Assembly: GCA_947561715.1 (NCBI GenBank)
Contig: OX387199.1
Coordinates: 9,243,001 to 9,307,000 of the forward strand
Source of the DNA: Ascidia mentula
Lineage: Eukaryota; Chordata; Ascidiacea; Phlebobranchia; Ascidiidae
Direction: 5' to 3'
DNA: 64,000 bases
Positions 1 to 9,895 of the stretch are shown here, piece after piece. The notes under the pieces were generated by a model, which worked only from the letters and a program-made list of their open reading frames with translations, ran no database searches and was not told where the DNA came from. Each line of letters opens with the position of its first letter. Position 1 is the stretch's first letter. The translations under genes were made by a program, and so were the position numbers.

Positions 1-1
1 T

Positions 2-136
2 TGGGGGATGAATAGAGTGCTTGAGGCGACTACATATGACGATCTTCCAAAGTTATTCAAGAGGGAAGAGATACGGGAGAGCGGGTTGAAGAAAATACGC
101 GTGAATGCACTTATTCATACGCACACAGAATTTCTT
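2..136 (+). CDS. Candidate upstream exon of the lipoxygenase gene
   Basis: An open frame runs from base 2 to a strong GTGAGT donor at 137, giving 45 codons. It contains an ATYDDLPKLFKREE segment. In animal lipoxygenases a DLP motif occurs shortly before the catalytic domain, at the point expected for an exon preceding the one at about 17811. The frame stops inside the following intron, at a TAG near 161. The Penelope-like composite begins about 50 bp further on, so this exon and the downstream lipoxygenase exons would flank a 17.3 kb insertion in one intron. The splice phase to the next exon is not resolved: GTGAGT leaves phase 0, while a weaker GTAACC donor at 141 would leave phase 1. The match to lipoxygenase is short, so the assignment is an inference. 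The gene's more 5' part lies outside the window. Confidence 0.5.
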
Positions 137-176
137 GTGAGTAACCCTTGCAGTAACCTTTAGTCCACTTTATTTG

Positions 177-190
177 TTTTTTTTTTCAAT
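177..190. repeat. Left copy of putative target-site duplication (T10-CAAT)
   Basis: Ten T followed by CAAT stands at the left edge of the Penelope-like composite. The same 14 bases recur at 17518-17531 at its right edge. The CAAT part is also the first sequence shared with the interior units, so the true duplicated length could be 10 to 14 bases. Low complexity makes chance identity possible. Confidence 0.5.
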
Positions 191-744
191 AATAATGTAT
201 TAAAATCCAAACACAGCGATCTTCAAACAGCTCAGATCGATTTATTTAGAGAAAAATATATTTCGCCTAAAACGGCATCATCAGTTTCTCCATTTACCAA
301 AACTGCCAAAAAGGAAAAACAGAAAGAAAAAAGTCAAGAATCTAACGCAAAAAGGTTACGCAAGCTAAAAATAAATAAAAATTAATAAAAACTATAAAAA
401 TATTCAGGTTTCAAGCATTAACTAAAAAATAATAAAAGTATGAATTAACTGCATGTGGTCAGACCTGTCTGTACTACTTTGCTTTCAAAAAACCACTGGC
501 GCTGACACCGAGTGAGCACACAAACATACAGAAGCAACTGAATGTAAAAACAGAACAAAAGTGGAAGGGACGTCACGAACTGCAGACAGGTAGGCCTGTG
601 GGCGAACAGGTGTGACCGATAAGACTCGGTGAATGATAAGACGATAAAAACAGGTTAACAACACAGGAAAAGTCATCAACCCGTTACAGCGAAAACAAGC
701 GCAAACAAAAACATAGTCCTACGGGCGGGGAATAGCAAAACAAA
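187..744 (-). repeat. PLE unit 1 non-coding region (pLTR/3' region), outer-truncated
   Basis: This is the same non-coding spacer that separates ORFs in the array, read on the minus strand. It is cut at its outer end and lacks about 80 bp present in internal spacers (compare 3597-3675). It also carries a private 6-bp deletion near 577, where internal copies read GGGGAATGGACG. It contains a hammerhead-like fold at 249-290. A plus-strand AT-rich open frame here is antisense and is not considered a gene. Confidence 0.85.
249..290 (-). ncRNA. Hammerhead-ribozyme-like motif, PLE unit 1
   Basis: On the minus strand the order is stem I strand GAGAAA, core CTGATGA, stem II GCC/GGC with a GTTTTA loop, core GAAA, a very short stem III, then TTTCTC closing stem I. 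This matches the minimal type I hammerheads reported in Penelope-like elements. A U next to the core is unpaired opposite C at the base of stem II, so activity cannot be taken for granted. Confidence 0.5.
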
Positions 745-3576
745 CTATTTGCATGATGGTGTTACCATGGTTTGCACATTTATTTGTGCCCGTATTCTGT
801 GCAACCATAAGTCCTCATATAGATCCAAACTCCCTGCAGGTGGTTTTTGCACGAACGTCACGTCATAGCAACTTGGCAATATGGGTCTTTGCTGGAATGT
901 CTCGCTATGCTTCTTCAGGTAGTGGTTACCCAGCGCCGTAGCATCGCTATCTAGCGAGCACTCGAAGTGGTACCAAGTAGACCTGTGAGCATTCCAGCGA
1001 GTGGAGAACTTGTTTTTCGTCTGCCCAACATACTGGGCTCCGCAGGTTTTGCACGAGGCCACATATATCCCATAGTCGCGACATGTTAGTCGCTGACGCA
1101 ACATTATTCTGCCTTTGGGGGTACACAGGAAGGTAGTTGTGGGCACCATGGGCTCGTGGTTACCATGGTGCCCGCACAGCGCACAGTGGCCGCAAGGGGC
1201 CGATTGGCCAGTGTCCCGAGGCTCGGTGTGATGGGCAAGCTGCTTGTAGTGGCATAGTTTGTTAAACATCGTTGGTCCTCTCCGATAAACGATGGAAGCA
1301 TTTGCCTGGAGGCTCAATTCCTTGGGCGAAAGACGCAGTATATGAGGGAATGCTGTTGCCCAGATAAGTTTGTGCAGGCTTGGAAGCGAGTCTACCGACT
1401 TGTTGTGGAAGAATCTAGACTTCCAAGCGCTGGCTGTTGCTAACACATCGCATGTCATCCTCACCGGGAAATTGGATTTCACAGCTTTATCTTTGAGCCA
1501 CAATAGGGCCTTTTTGTAGTCGCTTTCATTCTCGTTTAAGCGCCGCATCCGTATGGCTTCGGAAAACACAATTGATTTAAACACATGGATTGGGTGGTGG
1601 GAACGCCCATTAAGAAAACAACGGTCAAGTGCTGTGGGCTTAGTGTGATTGGTGGTTTTGAAGCCCGCCAGTGACATGGGGTCGATAATGTGGCACACAT
1701 CAAGAAATTCAACTCCAGTGCATGGCTTTGCCGTTGTGGCTTGGCGGAAAGTTAGTTCCAAGCCTGCGTTACGAAAGCATTCCACCAACTTCTGTTGTAT
1801 GACATTGGTTGTTTTAACCCCAAGCGACACCCATATAATGTCATCAATGAACCTCTTAAATATGTACGCCTTGTTTATTGCTGTGGCAGCTTTGCAAACA
1901 ATGAAGTGAACAGCAATGTTAGCCACCGATACTGAGTTATTGTCACCTGTGACAATGCCTTCTTTTTGGCAATAAAAAGAATCTGCATTCCTCAATATGG
2001 CGTTGTCAATGCAAAACATTGTCAATTCGATGATGGTGTTTCTTGCCTGCGCGGTGAATGTTGAGTGACCATTCAAAGCCGCCTTCAAAGCCTGGCGTAT
2101 AATGGATCTGGGAAGGTTGGGATATAATGATTTTACATCCCCTGCCACAATGCATAGTTCCTGGCGCCGCATTTTCTTGGAGAGGTGTTGCGCATTTTCC
2201 ATTTTCCACTTGTGGAGTTCTTCTAAATAATCTTTACTGTCCCGGCAATATTCATTTACGTTTGCCTTGCAATAGAGTACACTGATCGGCTGCAAAATGC
2301 TTTCCAGGAAAATCGTAGTTCGGGACGTCGTGGTGTTTCCAGATGCTTGCACCAGTCTCACTGGCATCTCTCCAATACTGCAATGCAGCAGCTCTTCAGG
2401 TGCGAGCTTGTGGGTTTTGAACAACGGATACGCATATCCGGGTTCGTTGCACGCAAAGAATTTTGCTGTAGGACCAGAGATATGTCGATAGGTGCAACCA
2501 TGGAGTTTGATGCCAGCCGTGTTATATAGGATGGTATCGCTTACGACTCCAAACTTGTGCAGCTTAATGAGCTTATCATCACAGGTGTCTTTAATCTTTT
2601 GCATCTCCGAACCTACTGTGGAACGCGTCAAGGGTAATTGGTGATACGCGGAGAATTGTTTTAACATTGTGGTGTTGTAGTCTTGTAAGTTCAGAATGAT
2701 GATTTTCCCATCCATGTCCGCCCTGCATATTACTATTTGTTTCTCCCTGGTCAATTTCGTTAATCTGTGCAAACTCTCTCTGAGATTTGAAGTCAGATTA
2801 TTCCGATTAACGAATAGGCGTCTGGCGGATGTCTCCATATTCCTGACTTTGGCAAAAACCATTTCTGTGTAGGCTAGAACTTCTGCGCTTAGTTCACTTT
2901 TGTTAGGCCTGTTAAGCTTCGGTATTTTAAGCTTTTCAGGGATCGGCTCTTTGATCTCGTCTTCTTCACCATAGAGACTCTGCCATTCTACACGGCGAAC
3001 ATGTCTAATGGCGTTAACCCATTCTGAATGTTGTGTTGTTTCATTCCACTGCGGCGTTGGCACAAAATTCAGGCCATACATTAAGAGAATTTTATCGTCT
3101 GAATTGAGAACGTAGTCTGATTTATTTAATATCATGTGTTCCGCTCGATCCAAAAGTTGTTCGTCCAAACGTTTTTGTGTTCGCAAATTGTACCGCATTT
3201 TGCTTTTCCTGTTCCTCGATGTCGAAGGCTTCAAAGTACTTCTGGGTGCGGTGCTATACCTCGTTACTTGTTTTGCCGCAAGCCAATTGTATCGTTCAAT
3301 GAATTTGGACGTAACCATTCGTTTGTATTTAAGTAGATAACATCGAGAGGCTTCAGGTAATGCCAACCAATTGTGAAGTAGATTGTTACACCGTTTATTA
3401 TGCAGACATAACTGTTTGTTAATCTTGCGTGATTGTTGGATCAAAAGTAGGTCCAAATCAATGCCTTTGCGGTAGTTAGAGGGAAGCAGCAGATGGCATC
3501 GCAAGCTTCGCCTTAAAAACTTAACCTTGGCTTCCATGTACACATCTTTTTGGTAGTTTTCAATTGCCGGGTCCAT
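745..3576 (-). CDS. Penelope-like element RT/GIY-YIG protein, copy 1 (intact)
   Basis: The intact 943-residue frame starts at a CACCATGG context and ends at TAG at the low-coordinate side. Layout by residue: a basic N-terminal region; a PLE-type DG(K)-containing segment near 290; RT motif A with DVKSLYPN (Asp480); motif B GIVTGDNNS (540-548); motif C FIDD (Asp578-Asp579); a Cys/His cluster CGHCALCGHHGNH (795-807); and the GIY-YIG nuclease with GIY at 836-838 and YVG at 849-851, with CKTC between them. It would perform target-primed reverse transcription with its own nick. A private change replaces Lys with Met in the ADKDGK segment found in the other copies. This Lys is conserved across all the other full copies, so this copy may be impaired. 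Confidence 0.93.
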   Translation of the reverse strand: MDPAIENYQKDVYMEAKVKFLRRSLRCHLLLPSNYRKGIDLDLLLIQQSRKINKQLCLHNKRCNNLLHNWLALPEASRCYLLKYKRMVTSKFIERYNWLAAKQVTRYSTAPRSTLKPSTSRNRKSKMRYNLRTQKRLDEQLLDRAEHMILNKSDYVLNSDDKILLMYGLNFVPTPQWNETTQHSEWVNAIRHVRRVEWQSLYGEEDEIKEPIPEKLKIPKLNRPNKSELSAEVLAYTEMVFAKVRNMETSARRLFVNRNNLTSNLRESLHRLTKLTREKQIVICRADMDGKIIILNLQDYNTTMLKQFSAYHQLPLTRSTVGSEMQKIKDTCDDKLIKLHKFGVVSDTILYNTAGIKLHGCTYRHISGPTAKFFACNEPGYAYPLFKTHKLAPEELLHCSIGEMPVRLVQASGNTTTSRTTIFLESILQPISVLYCKANVNEYCRDSKDYLEELHKWKMENAQHLSKKMRRQELCIVAGDVKSLYPNLPRSIIRQALKAALNGHSTFTAQARNTIIELTMFCIDNAILRNADSFYCQKEGIVTGDNNSVSVANIAVHFIVCKAATAINKAYIFKRFIDDIIWVSLGVKTTNVIQQKLVECFRNAGLELTFRQATTAKPCTGVEFLDVCHIIDPMSLAGFKTTNHTKPTALDRCFLNGRSHHPIHVFKSIVFSEAIRMRRLNENESDYKKALLWLKDKAVKSNFPVRMTCDVLATASAWKSRFFHNKSVDSLPSLHKLIWATAFPHILRLSPKELSLQANASIVYRRGPTMFNKLCHYKQLAHHTEPRDTGQSAPCGHCALCGHHGNHEPMVPTTTFLCTPKGRIMLRQRLTCRDYGIYVASCKTCGAQYVGQTKNKFSTRWNAHRSTWYHFECSLDSDATALGNHYLKKHSETFQQRPILPSCYDVTFVQKPPAGSLDLYEDLWLHRIRAQINVQTMVTPSCK

Positions 3577-4237
3577 GGTGATCCAGGCCGTATCTTTCCA
3601 ATGTGATTAGTAAATCAAATCTGGATCCAAAAAAACCAAAGGCCCCTGGCAGGCTGTCGATCGCACACCGTATCAATAATAATGTATTAAAATCCAAACA
3701 CAGCGATCTTCAAACAGCTCAGATCGATTTATTTAGAGAAAAATATATTTCGCCTAAAACGGCATCATCAGTTTCTCCATTTACCAAAACTGCCAAAAAG
3801 GAAAAACAGAAAGAAAAAAGTCAAGAATCTAACGCAAAAAGGTTACGCAAGCTAAAAATAAATAAAAATTAATAAAAACTATAAAAATATTCAGGTTTCA
3901 AGCATTAACTAAAAAATAATAAAAGTATGAATTAACTGCATGTGGTCAGACCTGTCTGTACTACTTTGCTTTCAAAAAACCACTGGCGCTGACACCGAGT
4001 GAGCACACAAACATACAGAAGCAACTGAATGTAAAAACAGAACAAAAGTGGAAGGGGAATGGACGTCACGAACTGCAGACAGGTAGGCCTGTGGGCGAAC
4101 AGGTGTGACCGATAAGACTCGGTGAATGATAAGACGATAAAAACAGGTTAACAACACAGGAAAAGTCATCAACCCGTTACAGCGAAAACAAGCGCAAACA
4201 AAAACATAGTCCTACGGGCGGGGAATAGCAAAACAAA
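3577..4237 (-). repeat. PLE inter-ORF non-coding region between copies 1 and 2
   Basis: This complete 661-bp spacer between two head-to-tail ORFs serves as the 3' region of copy 2 and the 5' region of copy 1 on the minus strand. It carries the hammerhead-like motif (3736-3777) and, close to the ATG, the short segment ending ATCACCATGG. Small antisense frames in it repeat identically in every unit, and they look like by-products of high copy identity. Confidence 0.85.
3736..3777 (-). ncRNA. Hammerhead-ribozyme-like motif, PLE spacer 1/2
   Basis: This is the same fold as at 249-290, on the minus strand in the sense of the RT ORF. It lies about 460 bp after the stop codon of copy 2 and about 160 bp before the start codon of copy 1. 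In a tandem transcript it would cut between units. Confidence 0.55.
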
Positions 4238-7069
4238 CTATTTGCATGATGGTGTTACCATGGTTTGCACATTTATTTGTGCCCGTATTCTGTGCAACCA
4301 TAAGTCCTCATATAGATCCAAACTCCCTGCAGGTGGTTTTTGCACGAACGTCACGTCATAGCAACTTGGCAATATGGGTCTTTGCTGGAATGTCTCGCTA
4401 TGCTTCTTCAGGTAGTGGTTACCCAGCGCCGTAGCATCGCTATCTAGCGAGCACTCGAAGTGGTACCAAGTAGACCTGTGAGCATTCCAGCGAGTGGAGA
4501 ACTTGTTTTTCGTCTGCCCAACATACTGGGCTCCGCAGGTTTTGCACGAGGCCACATATATCCCATAGTCGCGACATGTTAGTCGCTGACGCAACATTAT
4601 TCTGCCTTTGGGGGTACACAGGAAGGTAGTTGTGGGCACCATGGGCTCGTGGTTACCATGGTGCCCGCACAGCGCACAGTGGCCGCAAGGGGCCGATTGG
4701 CCAGTGTCCCGAGGCTCGGTGTGATGGGCAAGCTGCTTGTAGTGGCATAGTTTGTTAAACATCGTTGGTCCTCTCCGATAAACGATGGAAGCATTTGCCT
4801 GGAGGCTCAATTCCTTGGGCGAAAGACGCAGTATATGAGGCAATGCTGTTGCCCAGATAAGTTTGTGCAGGCTTGGAAGCGAGTCTACCGACTTGTTGTG
4901 GAAGAATCTAGACTTCCAAGCGCTGGCTGTTGCTAACACATCGCATGTCATCCTCACCGGGAAATTGGATTTCACAGCTTTATCTTTGAGCCACAATAGG
5001 GCCTTTTTGTAGTCGCTTTCATTCTCGTTTAAGCGCCGCATCCGTATGGCTTCGGAAAACACAATTGATTTAAACACATGGATTGGGTGGTGGGAACGCC
5101 CATTAAGAAAACAACGGTCAAGTGCTGTGGGCTTAGTGTGATTGGTGGTTTTGAAGCCCGCCAGTGACATGGGGTCGATAATGTGGCACACATCAAGAAA
5201 TTCAACTCCAGTGCATGGCTTTGCCGTTGTGGCTTGGCGGAAAGTTAGTTCCAAGCCTGCGTTACGAAAGCATTCCACCAACTTCTGTTGTATGACATTG
5301 GTTGTTTTAACCCCAAGCGACACCCATATAATGTCATCAATGAACCTCTTAAATATGTACGCCTTGTTTATTGCTGTGGCAGCTTTGCAAACAATGAAGT
5401 GAACAGCAATGTTAGCCACCGATACTGAGTTATTGTCACCTGTGACAATGCCTTCTTTTTGGCAATAAAAAGAATCTGCATTCCTCAATATGGCGTTGTC
5501 AATGCAAAACATTGTCAATTCGATGATGGTGTTTCTTGCCTGCGCGGTGAATGTTGAGTGACCATTCAAAGCCGCCTTCAAAGCCTGGCGTATAATGGAT
5601 CTGGGAAGGTTGGGATATAATGATTTTACATCCCCTGCCACAATGCATAGTTCCTGGCGCCGCATTTTCTTGGAGAGGTGTTGCGCATTTTCCATTTTCC
5701 ACTTGTGGAGTTCTTCTAAATAATCTTTACTGTCCCGGCAATATTCATTTACGTTTGCCTTGCAATAGAGTACACTGATCGGCTGCAAAATGCTTTCCAG
5801 GAAAATCGTAGTTCGGGACGTCGTGGTGTTTCCAGATGCTTGCACCAGTCTCACTGGCATCTCTCCAATACTGCAATGCAGCAGCTCTTCAGGTGCGAGC
5901 TTGTGGGTTTTGAACAACGGATACGCATATCCGGGTTCGTTGCACGCAAAGAATTTTGCTGTAGGACCAGAGATATGTCGATAGGTGCAACCATGGAGTT
6001 TGATGCCAGCCGTGTTATATAGGATGGTATCGCTTACGACTCCAAACTTGTGCAGCTTAATGAGCTTATCATCACAGGTGTCTTTAATCTTTTGCATCTC
6101 CGAACCTACTGTGGAACGCGTCAAGGGTAATTGGTGATACGCGGAGAATTGTTTTAACATTGTGGTGTTGTAGTCTTGTAAGTTCAGAATGATGATTTTC
6201 CCATCCTTGTCCGCCCTGCATATTACTATTTGTTTCTCCCTGGTCAATTTCGTTAATCTGTGCAAACTCTCTCTGAGATTTGAAGTCAGATTATTCCGAT
6301 TAACGAATAGGCGTCTGGCGGATGTCTCCATATTCCTGACTTTGGCAAAAACCATTTCTGTGTAGGCTAGAACTTCTGCGCTTAGTTCACTTTTGTTAGG
6401 CCTGTTAAGCTTCGGTATTTTAAGCTTTTCAGGGATCGGCTCTTTGATCTCGTCTTCTTCACCATAGAGACTCTGCCATTCTACACGGCGAACATGTCTA
6501 ATGGCGTTAACCCATTCTGAATGTTGTGTTGTTTCATTCCACTGCGGCGTTGGCACAAAATTCAGGCCATACATTAAGAGAATTTTATCGTCTGAATTGA
6601 GAACGTAGTCTGATTTATTTAATATCATGTGTTCCGCTCGATCCAAAAGTTGTTCGTCCAAACGTTTTTGTGTTCGCAAATTGTACCGCATTTTGCTTTT
6701 CCTGTTCCTCGATGTCGAAGGCTTCAAAGTACTTCTGGGTGCGGTGCTATACCTCGTTACTTGTTTTGCCGCAAGCCAATTGTATCGTTCAATGAATTTG
6801 GACGTAACCATTCGTTTGTATTTAAGTAGATAACATCGAGAGGCTTCAGGTAATGCCAACCAATTGTGAAGTAGATTGTTACACCGTTTATTATGCAGAC
6901 ATAACTGTTTGTTAATCTTGCGTGATTGTTGGATCAAAAGTAGGTCCAAATCAATGCCTTTGCGGTAGTTAGAGGGAAGCAGCAGATGGCATCGCAAGCT
7001 TCGCCTTAAAAACTTAACCTTGGCTTCCATGTACACATCTTTTTGGTAGTTTTCAATTGCCGGGTCCAT
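4238..7069 (-). CDS. Penelope-like element RT/GIY-YIG protein, copy 2 (intact)
   Basis: The second full 943-residue frame has the same domain order as copy 1: RT motifs DVKSLYPN, GIVTGDNNS and FIDD, then the Cys/His cluster and GIY-YIG nuclease. It keeps the ADKDGK lysine. Its visible private change is Leu for Phe in WATALPH, from a G-to-C at about 4841. No stop or frameshift was seen. It lies head-to-tail with copies 1 and 3 at the constant 3,493-bp period. Confidence 0.93.
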   Translation of the reverse strand: MDPAIENYQKDVYMEAKVKFLRRSLRCHLLLPSNYRKGIDLDLLLIQQSRKINKQLCLHNKRCNNLLHNWLALPEASRCYLLKYKRMVTSKFIERYNWLAAKQVTRYSTAPRSTLKPSTSRNRKSKMRYNLRTQKRLDEQLLDRAEHMILNKSDYVLNSDDKILLMYGLNFVPTPQWNETTQHSEWVNAIRHVRRVEWQSLYGEEDEIKEPIPEKLKIPKLNRPNKSELSAEVLAYTEMVFAKVRNMETSARRLFVNRNNLTSNLRESLHRLTKLTREKQIVICRADKDGKIIILNLQDYNTTMLKQFSAYHQLPLTRSTVGSEMQKIKDTCDDKLIKLHKFGVVSDTILYNTAGIKLHGCTYRHISGPTAKFFACNEPGYAYPLFKTHKLAPEELLHCSIGEMPVRLVQASGNTTTSRTTIFLESILQPISVLYCKANVNEYCRDSKDYLEELHKWKMENAQHLSKKMRRQELCIVAGDVKSLYPNLPRSIIRQALKAALNGHSTFTAQARNTIIELTMFCIDNAILRNADSFYCQKEGIVTGDNNSVSVANIAVHFIVCKAATAINKAYIFKRFIDDIIWVSLGVKTTNVIQQKLVECFRNAGLELTFRQATTAKPCTGVEFLDVCHIIDPMSLAGFKTTNHTKPTALDRCFLNGRSHHPIHVFKSIVFSEAIRMRRLNENESDYKKALLWLKDKAVKSNFPVRMTCDVLATASAWKSRFFHNKSVDSLPSLHKLIWATALPHILRLSPKELSLQANASIVYRRGPTMFNKLCHYKQLAHHTEPRDTGQSAPCGHCALCGHHGNHEPMVPTTTFLCTPKGRIMLRQRLTCRDYGIYVASCKTCGAQYVGQTKNKFSTRWNAHRSTWYHFECSLDSDATALGNHYLKKHSETFQQRPILPSCYDVTFVQKPPAGSLDLYEDLWLHRIRAQINVQTMVTPSCK

Positions 7070-7730
7070 GGTGATCCAGGCCGTATCTTTCCAATGTGAT
7101 TAGTAAATCAAATCTGGATCCAAAAAAACCAAAGGCCCCTGGCAGGCTGTCGATCGCACACCGTATCAATAATAATGTATTAAAATCCAAACACAGCGAT
7201 CTTCAAACAGCTCAGATCGATTTATTTAGAGAAAAATATATTTCGCCTAAAACGGCATCATCAGTTTCTCCATTTACCAAAACTGCCAAAAAGGAAAAAC
7301 AGAAAGAAAAAAGTCAAGAATCTAACGCAAAAAGGTTACGCAAGCTAAAAATAAATAAAAATTAATAAAAACTATAAAAATATTCAGGTTTCAAGCATTA
7401 ACTAAAAAATAATAAAAGTATGAATTAACTGCATGTGGTCAGACCTGTCTGTACTACTTTGCTTTCAAAAAACCACTGGCGCTGACACCGAGTGAGCACA
7501 CAAACATACAGAAGCAACTGAATGTAAAAACAGAACAAAAGTGGAAGGGGAATGGACGTCACGAACTGCAGACAGGTAGGCCTGTGGGCGAACAGGTGTG
7601 ACCGATAAAACTCGGTGAATGATAAGACGATAAAAACAGGTTAACAACACAGGAAAAGTCATCAACCCGTTACAGCGAAAACAAGCGCAAACAAAAACAT
7701 AGTCCTACGGGCGGGGAATAGCAAAACAAA
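7070..7730 (-). repeat. PLE inter-ORF non-coding region between copies 2 and 3
   Basis: A complete 661-bp spacer, nearly identical to 3577-4237. It has a private A (GATAAAACTCGG) at about 7609 where the others read GATAAGACTCGG. It contains the hammerhead-like motif at 7229-7270. Confidence 0.85.
7229..7270 (-). ncRNA. Hammerhead-ribozyme-like motif, PLE spacer 2/3
   Basis: Same CTGATGA / GAAA core and GAGAAA-TTTCTC stem I as the other units, minus strand, sense to copies 2 and 3. Confidence 0.55.
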
Positions 7731-8826
7731 CTATTTGCATGATGGTGTTACCATGGTTTGCACATTTATTTGTGCCCGTATTCTGTGCAACCATAAGTCC
7801 TCATATAGATCCAAACTCCCTGCAGGTGGTTTTTGCACGAACGTCACGTCATAGCAACTTGGCAATATGGGTCTTTGCTGGAATGTCTCGCTATGCTTCT
7901 TCAGGTAGTGGTTACCCAGCGCCGTAGCATCGCTATCTAGCGAGCACTCGAAGTGGTACCAAGTAGACCTGTGAGCATTCCAGCGAGTGGAGAACTTGTT
8001 TTTCGTCTGCCCAACATACTGGGCTCCGCAGGTTTTGCACGAGGCCACATATATCCCATAGTCGCGACATGTTAGTCGCTGACGCAACATTATTCTGCCT
8101 TTGGGGGTACACAGGAAGGTAGTTGTGGGCACCATGGGCTCGTGGTTACCATGGTGCCCGCACAGCGCACAGTGGCCGCAAGGGGCCGATTGGCCAGTGT
8201 CCCGAGGCTCGGTGTGATGGGCAAGCTGCTTGTAGTGGCATAGTTTGTTAAACATCGTTGGTCCTCTCCGATAAACGATGGAAGCATTTGCCTGGAGGCT
8301 CAATTCCTTGGGCGAAAGACGCAGTATATGAGGGAATGCTGTTGCCCAGATAAGTTTGTGCAGGCTTGGAAGCGAGTCTACCGACTTGTTGTGGAAGAAT
8401 CTAGACTTCCAAGCGCTGGCTGTTGCTAACACATCGCATGTCATCCTCACCGGGAAATTGGATTTCACAGCTTTATCTTTGAGCCACAATAGGGCCTTTT
8501 TGTAGTCGCTTTCATTCTCGTTTAAGCGCCGCATCCGTATGGCTTCGGAAAACACAATTGATTTAAACACATGGATTGGGTGGTGGGAACGCCCATTAAG
8601 AAAACAACGGTCAAGTGCTGTGGGCTTTGTGTGATTGGTGGTTTTGAAGCCCGCCAGTGACATGGGGTCGATAATGTGGCACACATCAAGAAATTCAACT
8701 CCAGTGCATGGCTTTGCCGTTGTGGCTTGGCGGAAAGTTAGTTCCAAGCCTGCGTTACGAAAGCATTCCACCAACTTCTGTTGTATGACATTGGTTGTTT
8801 TAACCCCAAGCGACACCCATATAATG
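7731..8826 (-). pseudogene. Penelope-like element copy 3, 5'-truncated at the palindrome centre
   Basis: This is the C-terminal 365 or so codons of the 943-residue protein. It begins just after the catalytic motif C region (the ATAATG of the ATTGATGACATTATATGGG segment) and runs through the Cys/His cluster and the whole GIY-YIG nuclease to the normal stop. The RT domain is lost, so this copy alone cannot reverse transcribe. It has a private substitution near 8627 (GGCTTTGTGTG for GGCTTAGTGTG). The truncation point is the junction with the inverted copy 4. Confidence 0.92.
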
Positions 8827-8891
8827 AACAACCAATGTCATACAACAGAAGTTGGTGGAATGCTTTCGTAACGCAGGCTTGGAACTAACTT
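8760..8891. other. Centre of the PLE palindrome (5'-to-5' junction)
   Basis: The left copy ends with CCCATATAATG at 8826. From 8827 the right copy starts with AACAACCAATG, the reverse complement of bases about 27 nt inside the left copy. The arms are therefore perfect inverted repeats around a spacer of about 27 nt made of left-copy sequence only. No filler and at most one base of microhomology is visible at the join. Arms of more than 8 kb this close together could extrude or be unstable. Confidence 0.88.
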
Positions 8892-9895
8892 TCCGCCAAG
8901 CCACAACGGCAAAGCCATGCACTGGAGTTGAATTTCTTGATGTGTGCCACATTATCGACCCCATGTCACTGGCGGGCTTCAAAACCACCAATCACACTAA
9001 GCCCACAGCACTTGACCGTTGTTTTCTTAATGGGCGTTCCCACCACCCAATCCATGTGTTTAAATCAATTGTGTTTTCCGAAGCCATACGGATGCGGCGC
9101 TTAAACGAGAATGAAAGCGACTACAAAAAGGCCCTATTGTGGCTCAAAGATAAAGCTGTGAAATCCAATTTCCCGGTGAGGATGACATGCGATGTGTTAG
9201 CAACAGCCAGCGCTTGGAAGTCTAGATTCTTCCACAACAAGTCGGTAGACTCGCTTCCAAGCCTGCACAAACTTATCTGGGCAACAGCATTCCCTCATAT
9301 ACTGCGTCTTTCGCCCAAGGAATTGAGCCTCCAGGCAAATGCTTCCATCGTTTATCGGAGAGGACCAACGATGTTTAACAAACTATGCCACTACAAGCAG
9401 CTTGCCCATCACACCGAGCCTCGGGACACTGGCCAATCGGCCCCTTGCGGCCACTGTGCGCTGTGCGGGCACCATGGTAACCACGAGCCCATGGTGCCCA
9501 CAACTACCTTCCTGTGTACCCCCAAAGGCAGAATAATGTTGCGTCAGCGACTAACATGTCGCGACTATGGGATATATGTGGCCTCGTGCAAAACCTGCGG
9601 AGCCCAGTATGTTGGGCAGACGAAAAACAAGTTCTCCACTCGCTGGAATGCTCACAGGTCTACTTGGTACCACTTCGAGTGCTCGCTAGATAGCGATGCT
9701 ACGGCGCTGGGTAACCACTACCTGAAGAAGCATAGCGAGACATTCCAGCAAAGACCCATATTGCCAAGTTGCTATGACGTGACGTTCGTGCAAAAACCAC
9801 CTGCAGGGAGTTTGGATCTATATGAGGACTTATGGTTGCACAGAATACGGGCACAAATAAATGTGCAAACCATGGTAACACCATCATGCAAATAG
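8827..9895 (+). pseudogene. Penelope-like element copy 4, 5'-truncated at the palindrome centre
   Basis: This is the plus-strand partner of copy 3. It starts about 27 nt further into the element, so the RT catalytic aspartates are missing. It keeps the RT thumb-like part, the Cys/His cluster and the GIY-YIG nuclease through the normal TAG at 9893-9895. It lacks the private substitution carried by copy 3. A short open frame can start from an in-frame alternative codon at about 8852, but no initiation signal is evident. Confidence 0.92.

Noticed and set aside
485..679. 64-66 codon frames after each PLE ORF stop
   Set aside because: No domain and no start context. They repeat only because the units repeat.
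3603..3872. 89-codon plus-strand frame repeated in each PLE spacer (also 7096, 10261, 13754, 17247)
   Set aside because: It is antisense to the element, low complexity and Lys-rich. It overlaps the hammerhead-like fold, and its conservation follows from the near identity of the copies.
8760..8891. Palindrome as a simple hairpin assembly artefact
   Set aside because: Not fully excluded, but the two arms carry different private substitutions, the outer ends differ by about 80 bp, and a matching 14-bp flank exists on both sides.
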